Origin: a virus
Direction: 5' to 3' (one strand)
DNA: 21,815 nucleotides
IMG/VR virus record: IMGVR_UViG_3300010373_000142
Span: 1-21,815 of that record
Shown: positions 1 through 7,456 of the stretch, in pieces
Numbering within the stretch: the first letter of the stretch is position 1
Layout of the letters: each line of letters begins with the position of its first letter
Notes under the pieces: generated by a model
Database searches by the model: none
What the model was told of the DNA's origin: nothing
The model's input: only the letters and a program-made list of their open reading frames with translations
Translations under genes and position numbers: made by a program

Positions 1-1
1 C

Positions 2-622
2 GATGCGAGTTTGACGAAACGGTTGGAAGTGTTTGCTAGGACTCGCGATAACCGCGGCGTCATGATGACAAACAAGGAGACCGAAGAGTTGAGTTTGCAG
101 AATGTGCCGTTGTCATCGTTGGACAAGCTGCAAGCGCAAGCTCAAGAACACATGGCGACGCCTGGCCGTATGCCGTTGATCAAGTTTTTCGGCATTACCC
201 CATCCGGTTTAAACACTTCGTCTGACGGCGAGTTTCAGGCGTGGTACGACTATGTGCATGCCTTACAGATGCTGGGATTCGCGGCGCATTTCCGACGTGT
301 GCACGAGTTGGTGCAAATGGATCTATACGGCTCTATAGATACGGATATCACCGAAGAGTGGCAAGCGTTGTATGAGCCCACCCCGAAGGAAAAGGGTGAG
401 ATGCGCAAGGCTGACGCGGATCGTGATGCGGTATACATGGAAAAGAGCGTCGTGTCTGCGGATGAAGTGCGCGACAAGCTAAAGAACGATCCGGAGAGTG
501 GTTACAACAACCTACAAGGCGATGCGCCGGAACCCCCGGAGCTTACGGAGTTTGACTTGAGCGAAAAGAGCGCGGAGAACGCGCACGCTCGCCAGATGGA
601 AGTGCAGACGGAGAATGAATAA
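2..622 (+). CDS. Phage portal protein, DUF1073-type, C-terminal part (5' end outside window)
   Basis: The reading frame is open from the left edge, so only the last ~206 residues are present. The portal forms the dodecameric ring at the capsid vertex through which DNA passes and to which the neck attaches. Recognisable DUF1073 signatures are an S-L-D-K-L-Q-A-Q-A-Q-E-H stretch, then IPL-type 'MPLIKFFGITPSGLN', then a 'DGEFQAWYDYVHALQ' helix. The C-terminal tail is acidic and contains 'SADEVRDKLKNDPESGY', typical of the end of this family. A TTG at 11 could mimic a start, but the similarity is continuous through it and I treat it as internal. The stop (TAA 620-622) overlaps the next ATG by one base. 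Being first, ahead of protease, scaffold and capsid genes, fits a portal. Confidence 0.82.
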   Translation, partial: DASLTKRLEVFARTRDNRGVMMTNKETEELSLQNVPLSSLDKLQAQAQEHMATPGRMPLIKFFGITPSGLNTSSDGEFQAWYDYVHALQMLGFAAHFRRVHELVQMDLYGSIDTDITEEWQALYEPTPKEKGEMRKADADRDAVYMEKSVVSADEVRDKLKNDPESGYNNLQGDAPEPPELTEFDLSEKSAENAHARQMEVQTENE

Positions 623-1866
623 TGCCGCTAAAATCCGGAAAATCGCAGGAAGCTTTCAAACACAACGTGGAAGTTGAGATTGAGGCGGGCAAGCCACAGA
701 AGCAAGCCGTAGCAATCGCGTACTCTCGGCAACGCGCTGCGGACGCTGAGGTAGAGATAGCCGACCGGGTAACGCGTGATGCGTTCCTGTTCATGCGTTC
801 GCGCAAGCCTCAAAAGGATTTCGCGCAGTGCGCTAGTTGTTCACACTTTATTCGTGGCAAGAAACAGTGCGAGTGGTTTTCGGAGTCCGACGAAGTAAAG
901 GCAGACGATAGCTGCGGGCTTTACGTACCCGGAGAGAATTCCACGGGTAAGCCCCTGGCGTTGGTTTCACCCAAAGAGGCGGGTTTTGTTGATCGCAAGG
1001 TGCAGTGTCGCAATTGCCGTTTCTTTGATCCGAATGACGAGCCACAAACGCATTGTGATCTGTTCTCGCAGTTGAATCTGCTACTTCCTAACGTGTTCGA
1101 TCTGGACCGCTACGTAGACGAACATGACTGCTGCAACGCGCAGACGCCTGGCGAACGTGATCCGGCAGTGTTCGGTCCGCTAGGCCCCATAGAGCATGAT
1201 GATCTAGGGGCGGCCGACGAATTGGAAGTTGATTGTGCCATGGATGAGGCGGCCCCAGCTTCAGAGACAGTATTGCGCGATTCCGTGGGCTCGAGCCCGC
1301 GTCTTGCGTTTGATCGCGCCCCTACGATGCGCAGCAAGGACGTAGACGGCAGGTTGCACGTAAGAGATTGCCGGATTTCCAAGGCAAACATATGTCCTTA
1401 CCTCGGGCACGAGATACCCGATTACCAACAGCTGGGGCTCGAGGCAGATAGGGTGTATTACTTGTACCGTGACGCCGCAGCACTCGCCGCTGCAGCCCCC
1501 ACGGCTAACAATGTACCGCTAATGATGCGCCACGTAGCGAGCACGGCGGCCAATCCGCAAAAGGAAACTATCATCGGTTGCGTGTCCAACGTACGCTGGC
1601 AACCGCCGTATCTCGTGGCCGATCTCACCGTGTGGGATCAAGCTGGTATAGATGCGATTGAATCGGAGCGCCAACAAGAGCTATCGCCCGGCTATCGCTA
1701 CACACCCATCATGCAATCCGGTGCAATAGAGGGAGAGCGCTACGATGGCCGCATGGTCGCGCCAATTATCTTCAATCACGTGGCGATTGTGGATACCGGG
1801 CGTACGGGGCCGGATGTTGTTGTAAACGATCGCTTACCACGAACTGACCAAGCCGTCAATAACTAA
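622..1866 (+). CDS. DUF2213 prohead protease-like protein with N-terminal Cys clusters
   Basis: This 414-residue protein has three parts. Residues 1-40 resemble the small phage domain starting MPLKSGKS, with AGKPQKQAVAIAY. Residues 70-171 hold two cysteine clusters: C70, C73, C83, C98 and C129, C132, C145, C170-C171, likely metal or iron-sulfur ligands. Residues ~225-405 are DUF2213, with 'YLGHEIPDYQQLGLEADRVY', 'ELSPGY' and 'NHVAIVDTGRTGPD'. DUF2213 is related to phage head maturation proteases. By analogy with that fold, H304 and S355 are candidate catalytic residues (my inference; the ~50-residue spacing is reasonable). Its place between portal and scaffold fits maturation protease. The start is the ATG of a TAATG junction, with GGAG at 610-613 eight bases upstream. 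The Cys clusters are not part of the usual core. Confidence 0.8.
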   Translation: MPLKSGKSQEAFKHNVEVEIEAGKPQKQAVAIAYSRQRAADAEVEIADRVTRDAFLFMRSRKPQKDFAQCASCSHFIRGKKQCEWFSESDEVKADDSCGLYVPGENSTGKPLALVSPKEAGFVDRKVQCRNCRFFDPNDEPQTHCDLFSQLNLLLPNVFDLDRYVDEHDCCNAQTPGERDPAVFGPLGPIEHDDLGAADELEVDCAMDEAAPASETVLRDSVGSSPRLAFDRAPTMRSKDVDGRLHVRDCRISKANICPYLGHEIPDYQQLGLEADRVYYLYRDAAALAAAAPTANNVPLMMRHVASTAANPQKETIIGCVSNVRWQPPYLVADLTVWDQAGIDAIESERQQELSPGYRYTPIMQSGAIEGERYDGRMVAPIIFNHVAIVDTGRTGPDVVVNDRLPRTDQAVNN

Positions 1867-1869
1867 TAT

Positions 1870-1898
1870 TTGACGCCGTATTATGTCTAGTAGATACT
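1870..1898 (+). promoter_or_regulatory. Candidate sigma70-like promoter before the scaffold gene
   Basis: TTGACG at 1870-1875 (5 of 6 bases of the -35 consensus) is followed, after a 17-base spacer, by GATACT at 1893-1898 (4 of 6 of the -10 consensus). It lies in the only sizeable gap (72 bases) of the early head genes. It would start transcription near 1905, ahead of an AAGGG ribosome site and the GTG at 1939. A separate promoter would allow extra expression of scaffold, cement and capsid proteins. Based on sequence match only. Confidence 0.35.
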
Positions 1899-1938
1899 CA
1901 GGACTCATGGTCTATCCAAATCCCCAAGGGTGCTTCCT

Positions 1939-2691
1939 GTGAAACTTGCTGACTTGCTCAAGGTTGCCACGCCGTTCCTTGCGACGGACAAGAAACCCGA
2001 GGAATTGCAGGCTGCGATTCTGGCGGCCGACAAGAAAGCAAAGGATGCGGCTGGTTCGGGCCTGGGGGCACGGGAGCTGGAAGAGAAGGACAAGCCCGGC
2101 GCCCAGGATGCCGACATGGACAAGCGTGAGGCGGCCATGGACGAGCGCGAAGAGGCGATGGATGCGGCCGAGGAAAAGGCCGACAAGGACAAAGATGACC
2201 AGGCGGCCAAAGACCGCAAAGTCGCGCGCGACGCTCGTAAGGGTGCGCGTGATTCACGTAAGGGTGCTCGTGACTCGCGCGCCAAGGATCGCAATGACGA
2301 TCCGGAGCGCACCAACGATGAGGATATTATGTCCGGATCGGATCCCAGCACTCCTGGCGGCAATCGCGCGGGCGGCAAAACCGCTATCGATTCGGCCGAG
2401 GTAGACCGGCGTATCGCTGCGGCTGTGGCGTCGCGTGATGCGCTCCACACTGCGCGCACTGAGGTTGAACCGATCCTCGGGCGTACCACGTTCGACAGTG
2501 CTGGTGACACGTATCGTGCCGCGCTCAAGCAGCTTGATGTGACCACGGACGGCATTCCTGACAGTGCATTGCCGGCCATGCTGAAGTTGGCAAAGGACCG
2601 CGCAGCGGCTCAACCCGCCTCACCGGCCATGGACAGCGCCGCGGTTTCGGAACTGTCAAAACTCATTCCTGGCTACGGCCGGTTGCGTTAA
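1939..2691 (+). CDS. Probable head scaffolding protein (charged, coiled-coil)
   Basis: This is a 250-residue highly charged protein. Residues ~1-40 (KLADLLKVATPFLATDKKPE) are followed by a long Asp/Glu/Lys/Arg/Ala-rich segment predicted to be helical or disordered. Three Ala-Arg-Asp-[Ala/Ser]-Arg-Lys-Gly heptads follow, then a more globular C-terminus with VDRRIAAAVASRDALHTARTE and an ending like IPGYGRLR. This composition and position, directly before cement and capsid genes and after the protease, are typical of scaffold proteins. In relatives I remember, a similar segment forms the C-terminal part of the DUF2213 protein; here it is a separate gene in the same frame with several intervening stops. 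I chose GTG 1939 over GTG 1930 because AAGGG (1926-1930) sits eight bases before it. No assignment to a named family. Confidence 0.6.
   Translation: MKLADLLKVATPFLATDKKPEELQAAILAADKKAKDAAGSGLGARELEEKDKPGAQDADMDKREAAMDEREEAMDAAEEKADKDKDDQAAKDRKVARDARKGARDSRKGARDSRAKDRNDDPERTNDEDIMSGSDPSTPGGNRAGGKTAIDSAEVDRRIAAAVASRDALHTARTEVEPILGRTTFDSAGDTYRAALKQLDVTTDGIPDSALPAMLKLAKDRAAAQPASPAMDSAAVSELSKLIPGYGRLR
2224..2286 (+). repeat. Three tandem 21-bp units encoding A-R-D-x-R-K-G heptads
   Basis: Units at 2224-2244, 2245-2265 and 2266-2286 encode ARDARKG, ARDSRKG and ARDSRAK. The first two are nearly identical at the DNA level apart from the Ala/Ser codon and silent changes; the third has diverged. They sit in the charged region of the scaffold-like protein. 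Such repeats can expand or contract by slippage. Confidence 0.7.
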
Positions 2692-2706
2692 TCGGAGCCC
2701 TCGCAC

Positions 2707-3861
2707 ATGACTTTTCAGCGTGTCGTACAGAATACCCAGGCTCCTGCAGTCGCGGGTGATTTCGCTTCTACAAACCCCTTCGCGAGCGTGCTCGCCGGGC
2801 CTGGCGCGCTAGTAGCGCCCGCCTCGGGGCTGATCGTGGGTAATTTCGCGTGGGTTGGTCCCGCGGGCCAGGTCTCGCAATCATTCGTGGCTGGCTGGCA
2901 AATCGGCTTCCTGGGCCGCAATGAGCAAGCGCTCATCACACAGTTCCTGGGTGAGTCCACGCTTGTTGTCCCGCCAGGCTTCCCCGTCACGCTGTTCAAC
3001 GGCGGTGATTTTTGGGCCAAGTTCGCCGCGGGCGCTACAGTCGGCCAGAACGTATACGCGGACCCGAATGACGGAGCGCCGCTGGCGGGCGCAACAGCCC
3101 CCTCGCTGGGCGCCGGCACTGCGACCGCGGGTTTCAGTGGAACTGCAACGCTCAACGGTACCACAACCCTGAACGTGACCGTCGTCACACACGGCGTCAT
3201 CTCTCCAGGGGATGTGGTCGCGGATTCGACCACGCCGGGCAATATTCCGGCCGGCACAACGATCGTTTCCCAGCTGACCGGCATTGCGGGCGGCGTGGGC
3301 ACTTACCAAATGTCTGCGGTAGGCGTGGCGGCGGTTGGTGACACGGTCACGACCACCTCGAGCGTCATGCTTGTCACGGCGGTTGCGAGCGGATCGTTCA
3401 ACCTTGGCGACGTGTTCAGCGGCACCAACGTATCGGCGGGTACGTCGATTATCGGCCAGGCTACTCCGTTCTCGGGCGTTGGCACGATCACGGGTACGAC
3501 TACCCTTACGGTCACGTCGGTTACTCCGGGTACGGATCTGTTGCGCAAGGGTGCGACGATTACCGGCGCGGGTATCCCGGCCGGCACAACGATCAGCACT
3601 CAGACCAGCGGAACTCCGGGCGGCGTGGGTGTGTACACCCTCAGCGCGGCGTCCACGAATGCTGTAGGCGTCGCAGTGACGACCGCCGATAGCGCGGGCG
3701 GGACTGGTCTCTACACGATCAGCCCGGTACCGCAGACCTTTGGCGCGGCTGCAGCCCCGATCACGATTACTGTTGCCGGGACGGCTCAGGCTACTGGCTT
3801 CATGGTTCGCGGGAATTACAGCCCGCTGGCCAACGAGCTGGGCAAGATCAGCACTCTCTAA
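2707..3861 (+). CDS. Capsid structural cement/decoration protein with inserted beta-repeats
   Basis: This is a 384-residue protein. Residues 1-130 resemble phage structural cement proteins: VAGDFAS, 'VLAGPGALVAPASGLIVGNF', FLGRNEQALIT, and 'GDFWAKFAAGATVGQNVYAD'. The last ~35 residues (ITITVAGTAQATGFMVRGN to the end) look like the closing strands of the same domain. Between them, residues ~149-315 hold three related Gly/Thr/Val-rich units with G-T-T-T-L-x-V-T, [I/V]-x-x-G-D/A, PAGTTI and GGVGxY motifs. Cement proteins bind the outside of the capsid and stabilise it. The protein shares the GxFWxxF..G block with the gene at 4941, on the other side of the capsid gene. GGAG at 2694-2697 supports the start at 2707. 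Length is well above that of a plain cement protein because of the insertion. Confidence 0.72.
   Translation: MTFQRVVQNTQAPAVAGDFASTNPFASVLAGPGALVAPASGLIVGNFAWVGPAGQVSQSFVAGWQIGFLGRNEQALITQFLGESTLVVPPGFPVTLFNGGDFWAKFAAGATVGQNVYADPNDGAPLAGATAPSLGAGTATAGFSGTATLNGTTTLNVTVVTHGVISPGDVVADSTTPGNIPAGTTIVSQLTGIAGGVGTYQMSAVGVAAVGDTVTTTSSVMLVTAVASGSFNLGDVFSGTNVSAGTSIIGQATPFSGVGTITGTTTLTVTSVTPGTDLLRKGATITGAGIPAGTTISTQTSGTPGGVGVYTLSAASTNAVGVAVTTADSAGGTGLYTISPVPQTFGAAAAPITITVAGTAQATGFMVRGNYSPLANELGKISTL
3151..3651 (+). repeat. Degenerate tandem beta-repeat region inside the cement gene
   Basis: Encodes residues ~149-315 of the cement protein, three divergent units of ~50-57 residues. Units 1 and 3 share the exact 18-base word CCGGCCGGCACAACGATC at 3247-3264 and 3577-3594 (330 bases apart), and the GGCGGCGTGGG word before a Tyr codon. 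The middle unit (~218-260) is more diverged. Similar repeats occur in many phage decoration and fibre proteins. Confidence 0.65.
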
Positions 3862-3887
3862 GTATCAACGAGCACCGAGAAACCACG

Positions 3888-4925
3888 ATGTTGCGACGCA
3901 TTGCACTTGATTCTGCGGATCTTGGCCGCCGTTACGGTATCCATTTTATGCAGTCCTTCGGGCGCGAGCTTCAAGGGCTAACGCTGATGGATCCAGGCAG
4001 TGCCTACGATGCGCAGCCCGCGCTGGTAACTCAGGCAAATGCCGGCATTCCGTCGCTGTTCACCACCTACGTTGATCCCAAGATTATCGAAGTGCTCGTG
4101 CGCCCGACCAAGGCCGCTGAGCTGTATGGTGAAACCAAGAAAGGCACATGGGTGTCGGACACCGCGATGTTTCTCGTTGCGGAGCGCACCGGCGAAGTCG
4201 CGAGTTATGGCGACTTCTCGCAAGACGGGATGAGCAACGCGAACGTCAATTTCCCGCAGCGCCAGAGCTACCACTACCAGACCAATACTCGTTGGGGTGA
4301 GCGTGAACTTGCGCGTGCGGCCGAAGCCAAAATCGATTGGGCCAACCAAGTCAATCTTGGTTCGGTCCTCGCGCTGAACAAGTTTCAGAATCAGGCGTAT
4401 CTGTCGGGTATCGCGGGGTTGCAGAATTACGGCGGCACCAACGACCCGTCACTGCCGGCGCCGATCGCCCCGACCGTGAGTTGGTTCGGTGCGGACGGTG
4501 CGGTTATCTTCGCGGATGTCCAGCGCATCGTTCTGCAGATGGTGCAGCAAGGCAACGGCCTTGTGGATGCTGAGTCGGATTTCACCATGGGAATCAGCCC
4601 TGGTAACGTGTTAAATTTCAACAACACGAACCAGTTCAACGTCAACGTGTTCGATCAGATCAAGAAAAACTACCCGAATCTGAAAATCGTTACGATTCCG
4701 GAATTCGCTCTGAACGGCGGCGGCAGCGCGGGCGGCACAGAGCTGGTTCAGTTGATCGCGAACAACGTCGAAGGACAGCGCACTTGCGAGGCGGCGTTCA
4801 CCGAGAAGATGCGAGCGCACGCAATGGTGACGAAAACCTCTTCGTGGGAACAGAAGAAAAGCCAAGGCACTTGGGGTGTGATTTTCTATCGCCCTGTGTT
4901 CGTGGCTCAGATGTACGGCGCGTAA
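3888..4925 (+). CDS. Major capsid protein, DUF2184 type
   Basis: This is a 345-residue protein that forms the icosahedral shell; expected HK97 fold by family. Recognised features are GRRYGIHFMQSFGREL at the N-terminus, 'NAGIPSLFTTYVDPKIIEVL' with 'PTKAAELYGETKKGTW', 'NVNFPQRQSYHYQTNTRWGE', and SGIAGLQNYGGTNDPSLPAP. The end, SQGTWGVIFYRPVFVAQM, is typical of the family. Length is usual for DUF2184. The gene follows the cement gene by 26 bases, and a strong hairpin lies just past its stop, which may limit readthrough. The Shine-Dalgarno sequence before ATG 3888 is weak (GAG-type), which is surprising for the most abundant virion protein and may suggest translational coupling. Confidence 0.88.
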   Translation: MLRRIALDSADLGRRYGIHFMQSFGRELQGLTLMDPGSAYDAQPALVTQANAGIPSLFTTYVDPKIIEVLVRPTKAAELYGETKKGTWVSDTAMFLVAERTGEVASYGDFSQDGMSNANVNFPQRQSYHYQTNTRWGERELARAAEAKIDWANQVNLGSVLALNKFQNQAYLSGIAGLQNYGGTNDPSLPAPIAPTVSWFGADGAVIFADVQRIVLQMVQQGNGLVDAESDFTMGISPGNVLNFNNTNQFNVNVFDQIKKNYPNLKIVTIPEFALNGGGSAGGTELVQLIANNVEGQRTCEAAFTEKMRAHAMVTKTSSWEQKKSQGTWGVIFYRPVFVAQMYGA

Positions 4926-4940
4926 AGCGTCCGCACGTGT

Positions 4941-5510
4941 GTGATTGGTAACTCAGGCCCCTTCGGCGTGTACGAGGGGGCCTTTGCATCTCGAGTAATC
5001 GGTCGAAATCTCGAAGCGCTCGCCCCTTTCGCTTCCGGCCTGTCCGGCCCTGGCACGTGGCGCGCGGGAGACGGTGGATTACTACAAGGTCGGTTTGGTT
5101 GGGGCAACCCCGACACCGGCCTAGTTCTCAACATTCCCTCCACGCCGGCCGATGCACTTGGCGTAGTAATTCCCCTTCAATCAGTCAATGGCGCTAACGG
5201 CGGCGTAGTGGGTGGTCCCGCGGCATTTGGCGGCCCTCAAGCGCGCTGGACATGGCAGACATGGGATAAGGCGGCTCGCGCGTGGCGGCTACGCGCCGGG
5301 CTCGTCGTTACGCTGATGTCTAGCGGAAATTTTTGGTTGCGCTTTCCCAGCGGCGCAAGCTATGGTAGCCGCGTTTACGCTTCACCCACAGATGGATCAG
5401 CGTTATCCGGTCCCGTAGGCGGCGCTGTGCAAACCCCTTGGTTTGTGTGTAGTGAGGCGGGGCCGGGCAATTTAGCAATGGTAAGCTCGAGTGCATTATT
5501 TGGAGGTTGA
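4941..5510 (+). CDS. Second cement/decoration-like head protein
   Basis: This 189-residue protein is related to the cement protein at 2707. The block GNFWLRFPSGASYGSRVYAS... (residues 129-157) matches residues 99-127 of that protein at 15 of 29 positions. The N-terminal part (RVIGRN, LSGPGTWRAGDGGLLQGRFG) and the C-terminal part (PWFVCSEAGPGNLAMVSSSA) also follow the same plan. It lacks the inserted repeats. It probably binds the capsid surface or a vertex; direct role unknown. Starts are uncertain: GTG 4941 gives no good ribosome site, and GTG 4968 is an alternative; the conserved part starts near residue 16. A strong hairpin covers this start region, so translation may be controlled by RNA structure. 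Confidence 0.65.
   Translation: MIGNSGPFGVYEGAFASRVIGRNLEALAPFASGLSGPGTWRAGDGGLLQGRFGWGNPDTGLVLNIPSTPADALGVVIPLQSVNGANGGVVGGPAAFGGPQARWTWQTWDKAARAWRLRAGLVVTLMSSGNFWLRFPSGASYGSRVYASPTDGSALSGPVGGAVQTPWFVCSEAGPGNLAMVSSSALFGG
4955..4985 (+). terminator. Strong hairpin after the capsid gene, possible attenuator/terminator
   Basis: Left arm AGGCCCCTTCG (4955-4965) pairs with CGAGGGGGCCT (4973-4983) to give an 11-bp stem with one G-U pair and a 7-base loop, then only a short T run (TTTG). It starts 30 bases after the capsid stop. It lies within the first codons of the following gene if that gene starts at 4941. Stem strength suits a partial terminator; the short U tract argues against full termination. 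Confidence 0.45.
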
Positions 5511-5511
5511 A

Positions 5512-5967
5512 ATGGCAAACGAAGTTGTAGCAGTTGGGTGTCGGCTCCCGTTGGGGCTCGTATTGGAAGTCGGTCTGCAGACCACCGTAAATGGCGGTCC
5601 GCACAATCGCCCGATCGAGCAGGTACGCAAGCTGGGCAGCTACCAGCGTTTCGTGCTTCGCGGTACGCGCGCGCATACGGCGGATATGCGACGTCAGGGT
5701 ATCGCCACGCCGGCTATGTTGAATGTCCAGCCGTTCATCAATCCGAACGTGCCTCGGGCACTGTGGGATCAATGGGTGAAGGAACACAAGGACTCGCCGG
5801 TGCTGAAAAACAACGAAATTTTCGAAGTCAAGGGCGGAGGCGAGGCGAATAGCAAAGCTGCGTCGTTGGATGCCATGGCAGCGTCGCCCGCGCCGTTCAG
5901 TCCCGTAGATCCATCCAAACCAGTCAAATTTGGGCAGGATGAAGTTACTAAGGCCGTGTTTGACTGA
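5512..5967 (+). CDS. Conserved phage head-region protein of unknown function
   Basis: This is a 151-residue protein. The start at ATG 5512 is well supported by GGAGG at 5502-5506, five bases upstream; the earlier in-frame GTG at 5491 would overlap the preceding gene without a ribosome site. The N-terminus, CRLPLGLVLEVG, resembles small phage proteins beginning with a short beta-sheet domain encoded near capsid genes. The middle has VPRALWDQWVKEHKDSPVLK, and the C-terminal third is Ala/Ser/Pro-rich and probably disordered. There is no TM segment or signal peptide. Position between the cement and DUF4054 genes suggests a minor head or decoration protein. Function not recognised. Confidence 0.6.
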   Translation: MANEVVAVGCRLPLGLVLEVGLQTTVNGGPHNRPIEQVRKLGSYQRFVLRGTRAHTADMRRQGIATPAMLNVQPFINPNVPRALWDQWVKEHKDSPVLKNNEIFEVKGGGEANSKAASLDAMAASPAPFSPVDPSKPVKFGQDEVTKAVFD

Positions 5968-5976
5968 GATTCTGCG

Positions 5977-6483
5977 ATGCCTGTTGTTCCATGCCCAGCG
6001 CCATGTCCACCTATCGTTACCGGGGTAGTTCAATTCTCTAGTAGCGAATTCGTGGCGTTGTGGCCGGAATTCACGGGCATCGCACTTGGAGCACAGCAGA
6101 ACGCGTTTGCTATCGCGACGCTGTTGCTCAACAACTCCTGCGGATCTTTAGTGCAAGATGCGAATTTACGCATGACGCTCTTGTATCTGTTGACCGCCCA
6201 TATCTGCTTCTTGAACTCTGGCACGAACGACGGAGCGGGCAAGATAACACCCGCGCCGGGAATTGTGGGCCGAATAGATTCCGCTAGCGAAGGATCGGTG
6301 AGCGTCTCTGCGACATACGCTTCGACGGTCGGGCAGAGCATGGCGTTTTTCATCCAAACGAAGTACGGCGCACAGTTCTGGCAGATGACTGCGCAGTATC
6401 GGACCGCACGTTACATTGGGCCACCTTCATTTGGTCCGAATGGCCCCGGATATCCTTGGCCCGGCTCAGATTGGCTGGAATGA
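5977..6483 (+). CDS. DUF4054 head-tail connector (neck) protein
   Basis: This is a 168-residue protein. DUF4054 proteins are head-completion/connector components that sit under the portal. Seen: 'FVALWPEFTGIALGAQQ', a hydrophobic helix LRMTLLYLLTAHICFL, then GIVGRIDSASEGSVSVSATY and 'TKYGAQFWQMTAQYRTARYI' followed by PPSFGPNGPG, which match the order of family features. The N-terminus is Pro/Cys-rich (PVVPCPAPCPP), an odd extension. It is placed as expected between head and tail genes; the stop overlaps the next ATG (ATGA at 6480). Confidence 0.75.
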   Translation: MPVVPCPAPCPPIVTGVVQFSSSEFVALWPEFTGIALGAQQNAFAIATLLLNNSCGSLVQDANLRMTLLYLLTAHICFLNSGTNDGAGKITPAPGIVGRIDSASEGSVSVSATYASTVGQSMAFFIQTKYGAQFWQMTAQYRTARYIGPPSFGPNGPGYPWPGSDWLE

Positions 6484-7061
6484 AACCCACGAAGTTGAAT
6501 AAACGTCTCGCAGAGATCGGTCGAAAGATCGGCAATGGCGGCACTGTGCGCGTGGGATTTCTGGAAGACGCAACATACCCCGCCTCGGAAGTAGGTGCGG
6601 ATCGGTTGATGAAGGGGCTTGATAAGCTTAACCGAGTTGGCCCGTTTCAAAAGGGTGAGCGGCCCTCCAGTTTGCGCGACTATCGCAAGGCCCGCAAAGA
6701 AAGGCAACAGTCGTTCGTTGGACCGCCGAAGCCGCCAGTAACGTTATATGTTGCTACCGTGGCGTGGTGGAACAACAACGGTAACGCTCGAATTCCGGCG
6801 CGGCCATTCTTCAGCAATATGATTGCCGAGAAATCCCCTTCGTGGGGATCTGAATTGGCTGTGATGTTCCGAGACTCCGGGTATAACTCGAAGGTTGCAT
6901 TAAATTTGCTTGGCACGCGCATTAACGATCAGTTGGTACACGCCATCGTTTCGTGGCCCGCGGATAACTCGCCGCTCACTGTAGCGATAAAGGGATTCAA
7001 CAAGGGGCTCATCGATTCTGGCGTTATGCAGCGTTCTACGTCGTTCGAGGTTAGATCGTGA
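6480..7061 (+). CDS. HK97 gp10-like tail-completion/neck protein
   Basis: This is a 193-residue protein. It shows the plan of HK97 gp10-like and related tail-completion proteins: a basic N-terminal helix KLNKRLAEIGRKI, TVRVGFLEDATYP, then IPARPFFSNMIAEKSPSWG, a long helix ending GTRINDQLVHAI, and the closing PLTVAIKGFNKGLIDSG. Such proteins join the completed tail to the connector. The start is set at ATG 6480 because it forms an ATGA junction with the preceding stop; a longer frame from 6456 would overlap the preceding gene more and lacks a ribosome site. Specific role inferred from family and position. Confidence 0.7.
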   Translation: MKPTKLNKRLAEIGRKIGNGGTVRVGFLEDATYPASEVGADRLMKGLDKLNRVGPFQKGERPSSLRDYRKARKERQQSFVGPPKPPVTLYVATVAWWNNNGNARIPARPFFSNMIAEKSPSWGSELAVMFRDSGYNSKVALNLLGTRINDQLVHAIVSWPADNSPLTVAIKGFNKGLIDSGVMQRSTSFEVRS

Positions 7062-7456
7062 ATCTCCATGGACTCGTGCGCGGCGCTATTACTTCGGTGA
7101 ATCCCGATATCCCGATCGTGTGGAAAGCATCAACGGGTAACACCGTAGCGGTAGGGGGAAAACAAACTCCCGCGTATGCTGCTCCAGCGACGGTGCAGGG
7201 ACAAGTGCAAGCCACGCCCGCAGAAATGCTCAAAAAGTACAATTACTTGCAGGGGCAAGGAATATACAGAACTGTGTATTTCTACGGCCAAGTGCAAGCC
7301 ATCAACCGCGTGGGGGCCAAGGGCGGCGACATTTTGCAGTTTCCCGAAGTTCCCGCGGGAACTACTCGGTCGTGGCTTGTTGTGCAAGTGCCTGAGCAAT
7401 GGCCGGATTGGTGTTGCGTGTTGTGTTGTCTACAGCTTGATCCGGCCAATCCATGA
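7058..7456 (+). CDS. Conserved neck-region phage protein
   Basis: This is a 132-residue protein starting at GTG 7058 in a GTGA junction with the previous stop. N-terminus NLHGLVRGAITSVNPDIP, then a predicted small beta-barrel, 'AKGGDILQFPEVPAG', and SWLVVQVPEQWPDW near the end. I remember closely similar proteins at this position in phages with this head-tail module, annotated only as hypothetical. By size and place it could be head-closure or tail-completion protein. It ends with a Cys pair (CCVLCC), which is unusual. Function is inference from context only. Confidence 0.6.
   Translation: MNLHGLVRGAITSVNPDIPIVWKASTGNTVAVGGKQTPAYAAPATVQGQVQATPAEMLKKYNYLQGQGIYRTVYFYGQVQAINRVGAKGGDILQFPEVPAGTTRSWLVVQVPEQWPDWCCVLCCLQLDPANP

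Noticed and set aside
1946-2404. 152-codon plus-strand frame inside the scaffold gene
   Set aside because: Very Arg-rich product of the repetitive GC-rich sequence in another frame; no start signal.
1905-2579. 224-codon open frame on the minus strand opposite the scaffold gene
   Set aside because: It is Ser/Ala/Arg-rich, which comes from reading the charged repeats in reverse; no ribosome site or known domain.
5320-6033. 237-codon minus-strand frame opposite head genes
   Set aside because: It spans several well-supported plus-strand genes and has no family features.
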